Source: Opitutia bacterium UBA4654 (GTDB lineage: Bacteria > Verrucomicrobiota > Verrucomicrobiia > Opitutales > Intestinicryptomonadaceae). From it: a stretch of 8,386 nt of DNA. The stretch spans positions 1,117 through 9,502 of the forward strand of contig DHMA01000200.1 in NCBI GenBank assembly GCA_002405555.1. Direction: 5' to 3'. The notes under the pieces were generated by a model. The model ran no database searches. It was not told the origin of the DNA and worked only from the letters and a program-made list of their open reading frames with translations. A program made the position numbers and the translations under genes. The stretch's first letter is position 1; every line of letters begins with the position of its first letter. Positions 1-6,412 of this stretch are shown piece after piece.

Positions 1-200
1 CGGTTGCCCATGATTCCCTCTGGGAGACCCACTTCAAGCCCGCAAGCCGAAATTTCGGTGCGCGGCCATTTTTTCGAGAGCATTTTGCAAAACGGCGCGT
101 CCGCCAGTTTTACCGCATTGTATTTGTCGAGGGAGGAGTCGTGGTTTTCGCCCCAACCGTCCCTGATTACTAATATTACAGGTCTTTTTACTCCGTTCAT
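1..200 (-). CDS. gpmI: 2,3-bisphosphoglycerate-independent phosphoglycerate mutase, N-terminal fragment
   Basis: Cytosolic glycolytic/gluconeogenic enzyme of the alkaline phosphatase superfamily that interconverts 3- and 2-phosphoglycerate using Mn2+. Reading the minus strand from the ATG at 200-198 gives 66 residues plus two bases before the window edge, so most of the protein (usually about 500-550 aa) lies outside. The N terminus is hydrophobic beta-strand RPVILVI followed by RDGWGEN, whose Asp14 is the expected metal ligand. Then come a YNAVKLADAP segment and the family signature run-up SACGLEVGLPEGIMGN. In the family this is followed by Ser-Glu-Val-Gly-His, with Ser as the phosphorylated nucleophile; here the next codon begins CG and so must encode Arg (see findings). 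No Shine-Dalgarno is visible upstream of the ATG, only an A/T-rich stretch. The gene runs divergently from the glycosidase operon. Family assignment is firm from the motifs; catalytic competence is uncertain. Confidence 0.88.
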   Translation of the reverse strand, partial: MNGVKRPVILVIRDGWGENHDSSLDKYNAVKLADAPFCKMLSKKWPRTEISACGLEVGLPEGIMGN

Positions 201-357
201 AAATTTTAAAAATCGGAAGACAATGAAAACACCAAAATCGCTTCGCGCAACACAATTTTCACGGAAAGAAAGAATCGGCGCGGACGCGGGAAAAAATGTT
301 TGCATGCGCGGCGGAAATCGGTTAACGTCAAACCCTTTAACACACACACGGATTACT
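201..357. other. Divergent intergenic region between gpmI and the glycosidase operon
   Basis: These 157 bases separate the gpmI start (200, minus) from the gene A start (358, plus) and must hold whatever promoters drive both if they are not read from further away. I see no convincing -35/-10 pair on either strand. The gpmI side is very A/T-rich just before the ATG (201-210). The gene A side contains two short palindromes, GCATGC at 302-307 and GTTAAC at 321-326, too short to call operators. It ends in an unstructured A/C leader containing TAACACACA at 338-346, with no Shine-Dalgarno before the ATG. The plus-strand frame is open through here back to base 4, but that part is antisense to gpmI and is not regarded as coding. 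Confidence 0.6.
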
Positions 358-3300
358 ATGTTTGGAAAAACACCTATAATACTATTGTCAACACTCGCGG
401 CGGCTTCATTGTTTGCGGCGGACGCGGTAAAATCGCACGTTGCGGAAATTTTCTCGTGGTCGGACGCCGACGTAAAGGTCGTCGCCAAGATAAAAGGCAC
501 GGGCGCGGGCCACGCAAACTGGCGCAGCGACGCCCCGAAAACGATAACCGCCACAAAAAAAGTGTCGGACTCCGAATGGAGTAAAATGGGCTTCACCGTT
601 GTGCCCGATTCCGACGCAACGCTCAACATTCTTCTGCGCAGCAATTTTGCGCGCGACAAAAACGGCGCGGTGCTCTCAAACCGCACTTTGTTCAGAAACC
701 TCGCATTCGACGGCAAGCCCGAAGCCGAGCTTGCGGGGCAAAGCGGGCATGAGGCTACATACGCGCGCGGCATACCCGCCAAAATCAGTGTGAAAAAAGG
801 CGTGCCGGTGTCGGTGTCGGTAGAGGCGAAAGTCCCCGCCAAGTGGGACGGCACGTACACGGTCGACATTTCCGAATGCGCCAACATTCCCGCCGACGGC
901 TCGAAAGGCGGCATTTCGGCGTATAAAAACCTCCCCGAGGGAGTTGTAGAGCTTGGCGGAATGAAGTACGATTTCCCGAAGTCGGGCGTCAACCGCGCGG
1001 CGGCGGTTTCGGATTCTACGCCGTTGAAAGTGGACTTGTCGGGCAAAGACATTCGCGGCAAGTATGTCTATGTTTTGGGCGCGGTTTCCGACGACTTGAA
1101 TTATACAGACCACGCCTGTGCAAGCATGCGCGTCTTGTTCAAAAACGGCGGGTTGGAGCATTTCTGGATTCGCAAAGACAGGGATTTCGGCGACTCCGCC
1201 GGCACTACGAAATTTAACTCCAAGTGCATTCCCGTCTTTGGCGGAGGCAAGAACGGCGGAGTGCTTTACTTCACAAAATTCGTGTTTAAAGAAAATGCCG
1301 ACGCAATCAAAAGCATAAGTATCAACGGCGAAAAACTCAACGTTTTCGCGATTACGGTTTCGAGCGAAAGCCTCGATACCGTCATTCCCAAACAGTATGA
1401 TTTGAGCCAGTGGAAGCCCGTAGACATATCCGACTTGGCCGTGAAAGAGGGAACGGCTCTCGACCTCTCCAAGCAGGTTGAAAGCGCGCCAGCGGGCAGC
1501 TTCGGCAAAATAAGAGTCTCCGAAAACGGGCGTTTCGAATTCGAAAACCGCGCGGGAGTTCCCGTGAAGTTTCAGGGCACGAACTGGCGTCCCGGCGACG
1601 GCTTCGGCACGACAATCAAGACGCACGCCGACATCGACGAGCTTGCAAAAATGATGCGCAGACAGGGCTACAACCTCGTCCGCTGGCGCATTTCCATGCG
1701 CGGCGACAGGGAGTTCTCCGCGCCGTACACCCTCAGGGAGTACAACAAGGATATGTACGACTACTTCTTCTACGCCATGGCACGCGAGGGCGTGTACTCG
1801 CACTTCAACCTTTCGAGCCACGACCTCGGCAACCCCGACTTCAAATGGGCGGACAGGTTCGACGTGAAAATCCTCATGTTCTTCGGCGACGAAAAGACCC
1901 GCGCCGACTGGCGCAAGCTCATAAAGTGGGAGCTTAACCTCGTCAACAAATACACAGGCAAAAAGTGGAAGGACGACCCCTCCATTGTCTCCACCGAATA
2001 TTTCAACGAAATCGAGCTTGGCCCCGTCGGGCTTCGCAACGCGTCGCCGCGCGTGAAGAAGTTTGTGAACGCAAAGTTCGTGGAGTTCCTCAAAAACAAG
2101 TACAAGACTTTCGAAAACTGGGACGAGCCTGAATGGAAAGCCCGCCGCAAACTCAAAAGCTTCGACGACGTGAAAATGTCCGACGAAGGCATTTCCCAAC
2201 GCGACATCGCCCTGTTCATAATTGAAAACGGGCGCGACCTCCAACGCTTCTGCGAGGGCGTCGTGCGCGGCGAGGAGGGCTTCAACGTTCCGCTCCACCA
2301 GCACAACTGCGTGAGGACAACCCCGTTTGCGCTGCTGAGCGCGGAGGCGGGCGACTACACCGCGCTCAACGTCTACCACAAACACCCCAGCGCGTTCATG
2401 TCGGAGGGTTCGGTCGTCGGCTCGGAGTCGTCTGTGTCCGACTTCGGCGAATATTTCAGAGCCGCCGCCGCGAAGCGCGTAGCGGGCAGACCCATGATGC
2501 TTTCCGAATGGCAGCACTGCCACTGGAACCCCTACAAACACGAGGGCGGCGTGCTATTCCCGTCGTACTCGGCGTTGCAGGGCTTCGACAACCTCACAGT
2601 CCACGACGTCGCGGTGCTTAAATCGCGCGGCGCGCTCGGACCTTTCGAAGTGGCGGGCAGCCCCGTGTTCCGCGCAAACGAATTTTTGACCTCCGTGCTG
2701 TTTTTCAGGGGCGACGTCAAAACTTCCGACCGCCGCGTGGACATTGTCTACGACGACAAATACCTTGAAAACTCGCGCGAAGTGGGCAACGCCATGAATA
2801 CGGAGCAGTCGAAACTCGCGCTGCTTACGGGCTTCGGAATCGAATTCCCGTCCGCCCGCAAGTCGCCCGCCGCCGCGAAAATCAAAACGAAGCCCGCCGA
2901 CTTGCAGTTCGAGCCTATCGGCTCTTCGGCGTCGTGGGCGGCGTCGAACGTCGCGGGAACGGGCGCGGGCGACAAAAAGTTCGACATTTCCCAAGCCGCA
3001 AAACGCCTGCGCGAGGCTGGCATACTTCCCGCCGACAACGCCACCGACCCCTCGAAAGGCGTCTTCCAGAGCGATACGGGCGAAATCACAATGCGCGTGA
3101 AAGAGGAGCTTGTGAAAGTTGCGACCGCAAATACCGAGGCTGTCGCGCTCAAACCCGCAACGAAAAACGAAAAAGTGGGCGCGCTTACGGTGAAATCGGT
3201 TTCGGTTCCCGCGGCCGTCGCGGCGTCGTCGGTTGACGGCAACCCGCTTGCGGAGTCGGGGAGAATCGTGTTCATCTTCAACACCGACAACATCTCGACG

Positions 3301-3591
3301 AACTTCAAAGTCTCGCGCGACGGCACCACGTTCATCTCGAAAGGCACGACGCCTATTCTCATGCAGGTCGGCAAAGTGTCGGCTACGCTCGAAAAGCCGA
3401 GCTTGGGATTCTTCGACGACGTGGCTTCGCTTTTCGGCGCGGGCAAAAAATTCTCGCTCTACGCGCTTAAAATCACCGGCGAACGCCTCGAAAAAATCCC
3501 GCTCGAAGAATCGGACGGCATGCTGAAAATAGAAATCGACACTTCGAAGTTGAAGGAGTTTTCGCCCTTCTTCGAAATTGTCGCGGAATAA
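358..3591 (+). CDS. Secreted GH5-like clan GH-A glycoside hydrolase, paralogue A
   Basis: Predicted exported retaining glycosidase of 1077 residues. The start at 358 is chosen because it opens a typical signal peptide: Lys4, a hydrophobic core at residues 7-19, and likely cleavage after Ala20 or Ala23. The open frame further upstream overlaps gpmI. Domain order by eye: N-terminal beta-domain about 25-195; second beta-domain about 200-385, starting at GGMKYDF and ending near VSSES; connector with WKPVD and EGTALDLS; (alpha/beta)8 catalytic domain from about 402 (VPVKFQGTN) to about 800, with R442-W443-R444 after the second strand, N550-E551 in YFNEIELG as acid/base, and E717 in MMLSEWQHCH as probable nucleophile; C-terminal beta-sandwich about 900-1077 with QSDTGEITMR. 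Compared with paralogue B it has a Gly/Ser/Ala-rich linker insert before the last domain (about 850-870) and another near residues 1012-1030. It is first in a probable operon, with gene B 31 bases downstream. Clan assignment is good; CAZy family and substrate are not determinable by eye. Confidence 0.85.
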   Translation: MFGKTPIILLSTLAAASLFAADAVKSHVAEIFSWSDADVKVVAKIKGTGAGHANWRSDAPKTITATKKVSDSEWSKMGFTVVPDSDATLNILLRSNFARDKNGAVLSNRTLFRNLAFDGKPEAELAGQSGHEATYARGIPAKISVKKGVPVSVSVEAKVPAKWDGTYTVDISECANIPADGSKGGISAYKNLPEGVVELGGMKYDFPKSGVNRAAAVSDSTPLKVDLSGKDIRGKYVYVLGAVSDDLNYTDHACASMRVLFKNGGLEHFWIRKDRDFGDSAGTTKFNSKCIPVFGGGKNGGVLYFTKFVFKENADAIKSISINGEKLNVFAITVSSESLDTVIPKQYDLSQWKPVDISDLAVKEGTALDLSKQVESAPAGSFGKIRVSENGRFEFENRAGVPVKFQGTNWRPGDGFGTTIKTHADIDELAKMMRRQGYNLVRWRISMRGDREFSAPYTLREYNKDMYDYFFYAMAREGVYSHFNLSSHDLGNPDFKWADRFDVKILMFFGDEKTRADWRKLIKWELNLVNKYTGKKWKDDPSIVSTEYFNEIELGPVGLRNASPRVKKFVNAKFVEFLKNKYKTFENWDEPEWKARRKLKSFDDVKMSDEGISQRDIALFIIENGRDLQRFCEGVVRGEEGFNVPLHQHNCVRTTPFALLSAEAGDYTALNVYHKHPSAFMSEGSVVGSESSVSDFGEYFRAAAAKRVAGRPMMLSEWQHCHWNPYKHEGGVLFPSYSALQGFDNLTVHDVAVLKSRGALGPFEVAGSPVFRANEFLTSVLFFRGDVKTSDRRVDIVYDDKYLENSREVGNAMNTEQSKLALLTGFGIEFPSARKSPAAAKIKTKPADLQFEPIGSSASWAASNVAGTGAGDKKFDISQAAKRLREAGILPADNATDPSKGVFQSDTGEITMRVKEELVKVATANTEAVALKPATKNEKVGALTVKSVSVPAAVAASSVDGNPLAESGRIVFIFNTDNISTNFKVSRDGTTFISKGTTPILMQVGKVSATLEKPSLGFFDDVASLFGAGKKFSLYALKITGERLEKIPLEESDGMLKIEIDTSKLKEFSPFFEIVAE

Positions 3592-3622
3592 CATTCAATA
3601 ACACACAATAACCACAATATAT
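3592..3622 (+). promoter_or_regulatory. Short A/C-rich leader between genes A and B, no Shine-Dalgarno
   Basis: This is the only non-coding DNA between genes A and B. It is A/T/C-rich and almost free of G, and I see no hairpin or T-run that would act as a terminator, so transcription probably continues from A into B. It contains TAACACACA at 3599-3607, the same 9 bases found before gene A at 338-346. In both leaders the motif ends 11-15 bases before the ATG and replaces any visible Shine-Dalgarno. A role in ribosomal-protein-S1-type initiation is inference. Confidence 0.4.
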
Positions 3623-6409
3623 ATGGGAATGAAAAAACTACTACTACTATCGGCGTCGGCCCTCGCGCTTTTTGCGGCGGGTTGCGACGAGGAAAATACG
3701 CAGGTTGCCGATATCTCGGAGGCGGTCAACGGAAAGATGGCCTCGGTCAAGAACTTCAAATCGGGAGGCATGGAGCTTGGCGGAATGGGGTTCATCGTCG
3801 CCGACCCCTCAAAGCACGGCGGCAACTGGGTCGTCTCAGTGCCGTCGGGCGGAACGGTTGAAATCGACGTTTCGCAATACGTAAAACGGAACGACAAATA
3901 CGTCTTCCTGCTCCACGCGTACGAAGGGCAGCCCGACAACAGACTTTTCGACGGCGTTCTCGACCTTACGTTCGCCGACGGACGCAAGCGGACGACGTGG
4001 GTGAAGGGGCTTCGCGACATCGCCGCGGCCGACGCGCCCGCCGACATTTTCGACAACGCAAAACCCGTCTATACCGAAAACCAAAAGGACAAAACCGGCT
4101 CGCTCTACCTTTCGCGTTTCATCGTAAGCTACGGCGCAGTCCCCGGAAAAAATCCCGCGCCGATTTCGAAAATCGCATTCAAAAACAAGGCCAAGGGCGA
4201 TTGGAAAATCGCGGGCGTGGCGGTTTCCTCGGAGGAAGTGCAGACAACCCAAAACTACGTTTTCGACCCCGAAGTCTGGAAGCCCCTCGACACCGCCGAC
4301 CTCACAATCAAAGAGGGCTCGGCTCTCGACGTCTCCAAGATGATGTTCGGCGCGCCGTGCGGAAAAGACGGCAGGGTCGTAATCGGCAAGAGCGGCAAGT
4401 TCGAGTTCGAAAAGAAGCCCGGTGTGCCGATTAAATTCAAGGGCACAAACCTGCGCCTCGCAAACCGCTTCCCCGTGAAGAACGAGGTTGTCGACCCGTC
4501 GGCTCCGCGCGTGACGGGCGAGCTTGTGCGCACGCACGAGGACATCGACGAATACGTGAAAATCCTCAAAAAGCAGGGCTACAACGCCGTCCGCTGGCGT
4601 CCCGCAATGCGCGGCGCGGCGGAATACGACGCCCCCTACCGGCTCAAGCCCGAAATTCAGGATATGTACGACTACTATATCTACGCGCTCAAACGCGAGG
4701 GCGTCTACATTTTCTACTACCTTTGCAGCAACGACGACGGCAGCCCCGAATTCCGCTGGGACGAACGCGGAACGGTGAAAGTCAAGATGATGTTGGGCGA
4801 CGAAAAAGTGCGCGACAACTGGAAGAAGCTTGCCCGCATGCAGCTCGAACACGTCAACCCCTACACGGGCATGGCTCTCAAAGACGACCCCGTTGTCGCG
4901 ACCCTCGAATACTGGAACGAATTTGAAATCGGCGCGGAAAGCTATCCCAACCTCACGGGCGAGGGCAAGGCGCTGATGTCTAAAAAATTCTCGGAATTCA
5001 TCGAAAAGAAATACGGCACGGTGGAAAAATTCCTCGCCGACAACCCCGCGTGGAAGCAGGACAAACCCCTTAAAACTTTCGCCGACGCCGACATCTCCGT
5101 CTGGGGCAACCGCGGCTCGAAGGCGTACGCGCACTTCGTAATCAAGGCGATGGAGGAAACGCAGGCGTTTTGGGAAAACTTCGTCCGCAATGAAATCGGC
5201 ATGAAAGTTCCCACGCACCAGAACAACTGCAACAAGCGTCTGTACTGGTCGTTCATCGGCGCGGAGGGCGGCAGCTACATTGCGTGCAACACATACTTCG
5301 TGCACCCGTCGTCCTACCTCATCGGCGGCATCGTGGCCGACAACAGCGAGTTCGCCGACGAAACCAACTTCTGGCGTTCCACAATCAACCGCAAGGTTGC
5401 GGGAATGCCCATGACAATCACCGAATACCAGCACTGCCACTTCAACCGCTTCAAGCACGAGGCGGCTCTGACATTCCCCGCGTACTCGGCTCTCAACGAC
5501 TACGACGGTCTCGTCGTCTTCGACGCGGCGGTAGCCCCGCGCGGCGGCGAAATCGGCTACTTCAACGTCGCCGAAAACCCCGTGTTCCGCGCAAACGACT
5601 TCATCAACTTCTTCCTCTTCTACCGCGGCGACGTCAAAACCTCGCCGAACCGCGTAGACATTCTCTTCGACAAGGAGGCGATGGAAAAGAGTCAGGCAAT
5701 CGGAATGCCCGCCGCCGACCGCACGAAAATCGCGCTCATGACGGGCTTTGCCCTCAACTTCCCGACGGCGAGGAAAATCGACGAGCTTAAAAAAGTGTCG
5801 GTAAAGCCCGCCACGATGTCGATTTCGCCCGACGGCAAATTCAACATCGCCGAATTCGCAAAGGAATTGAAGGCAAAGGGAATACTTCCCAAAGACAACA
5901 TCTCCGACCCCGCAAACGGCGTCTACCAGAGCGACACGGGCGAAATCACAATGCGCTCGAAGGAGAACATGATGAAAGTCGTCAGCCCGAAGTCGGAGGC
6001 TATCGTAATGCGCTCGACGCTCAAAAACGAAAAGCTCGGCAGGCTCACGGTGAAATCGTCCACGGCGAACGCGGCAATCGCGGTCTCGGCGGTTGACGAC
6101 AAGCCGATTGCCGAATCCGACAGGCTTGTTCTCACATACAACACCGACGCCGTCATGAAGGGCTTCGGCGTGTCGAAAAACAGGCTGTTCGTAACGGCGT
6201 GGGGCGGAATGCCCGTGCTTATCGAAACGGGCAAACTCTCAGCCGAATTGAAGCTTGCGCCGAACAAAAAGTACGCGTTGTACTCGCTGAAAATGAACGG
6301 CGAACGCGTCGATAAAATCCCCTGCGAAGTCTCCGCCGACGGCGCGATGAAGCTGGAACTCAACACGGCAAAACACACGGCGGTATTCTTCGAAATCGTT
6401 TCGGAATAA
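3623..6409 (+). CDS. Lipoprotein GH5-like clan GH-A glycoside hydrolase, paralogue B
   Basis: Predicted lipid-anchored retaining glycosidase, 928 residues from the ATG at 3623; the ATG at 3629 would also give a good signal peptide, so the exact start is open by two codons. Lys4-Lys5, a Leu/Ala core and ALFAAGC form a type II signal with lipidated Cys21, followed by Asp-Glu-Glu. Unlike A and C there is no first beta-domain: after a short tether the chain enters the shared beta-domain at GGMGFIV (about residue 52) and runs to about 220. The connector carries WKPLD and EGSALDVS. The catalytic barrel begins near 270 (FKGTN, Asn276), with R324-W325-R326, acid/base N432-E433 in EYWNEFEIG, and probable nucleophile E601 in MTITEYQHCH. 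These spacings match paralogue A closely (168 against 166 residues between the two Glu). The C-terminal beta-sandwich starts near 767 with QSDTGEITMR and ends FFEIVSE, as A ends FFEIVAE. Its stop is 3 bases before gene C. Confidence 0.86.
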   Translation: MGMKKLLLLSASALALFAAGCDEENTQVADISEAVNGKMASVKNFKSGGMELGGMGFIVADPSKHGGNWVVSVPSGGTVEIDVSQYVKRNDKYVFLLHAYEGQPDNRLFDGVLDLTFADGRKRTTWVKGLRDIAAADAPADIFDNAKPVYTENQKDKTGSLYLSRFIVSYGAVPGKNPAPISKIAFKNKAKGDWKIAGVAVSSEEVQTTQNYVFDPEVWKPLDTADLTIKEGSALDVSKMMFGAPCGKDGRVVIGKSGKFEFEKKPGVPIKFKGTNLRLANRFPVKNEVVDPSAPRVTGELVRTHEDIDEYVKILKKQGYNAVRWRPAMRGAAEYDAPYRLKPEIQDMYDYYIYALKREGVYIFYYLCSNDDGSPEFRWDERGTVKVKMMLGDEKVRDNWKKLARMQLEHVNPYTGMALKDDPVVATLEYWNEFEIGAESYPNLTGEGKALMSKKFSEFIEKKYGTVEKFLADNPAWKQDKPLKTFADADISVWGNRGSKAYAHFVIKAMEETQAFWENFVRNEIGMKVPTHQNNCNKRLYWSFIGAEGGSYIACNTYFVHPSSYLIGGIVADNSEFADETNFWRSTINRKVAGMPMTITEYQHCHFNRFKHEAALTFPAYSALNDYDGLVVFDAAVAPRGGEIGYFNVAENPVFRANDFINFFLFYRGDVKTSPNRVDILFDKEAMEKSQAIGMPAADRTKIALMTGFALNFPTARKIDELKKVSVKPATMSISPDGKFNIAEFAKELKAKGILPKDNISDPANGVYQSDTGEITMRSKENMMKVVSPKSEAIVMRSTLKNEKLGRLTVKSSTANAAIAVSAVDDKPIAESDRLVLTYNTDAVMKGFGVSKNRLFVTAWGGMPVLIETGKLSAELKLAPNKKYALYSLKMNGERVDKIPCEVSADGAMKLELNTAKHTAVFFEIVSE
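4838..4871 (+). repeat. 34-base exact match to 8057-8090 (paralogous coding repeat, copy in gene B)
   Basis: Thirty-four consecutive bases inside the catalytic domain of gene B, coding for MQLEHVNPYTG, are identical to 8057-8090 in gene C. The surrounding sequence has diverged. It is a coding repeat from gene duplication, not a mobile element; every codon in the run is the same in both copies. Confidence 0.7.
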
Positions 6410-6412
6410 TTT

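Noticed and set aside
34..255. Minus-strand 73-residue open frame
   Set aside because: It overlaps gpmI in another frame on the same strand; the gpmI frame has family motifs and this one does not.
302..326. GCATGC and GTTAAC palindromes as operator sites
   Set aside because: Six-base palindromes are expected by chance and are not paired or repeated in a way that suggests a regulator site.
4..357. 118-codon N-terminal extension of gene A in the same open frame
   Set aside because: It is antisense to gpmI over bases 4-200, looks unlike a protein domain, and would bury the clear signal peptide that begins at 358.
2748..3446. Antisense 232-codon frame opposite the 3' part of gene A
   Set aside because: Low-complexity Ser/Ala/Phe-rich translation with no recognisable motif, fully inside a well-supported gene.
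3592..3622. Terminator between genes A and B
   Set aside because: No inverted repeat or T-run is present; the gap is short, A/C-rich and unstructured.
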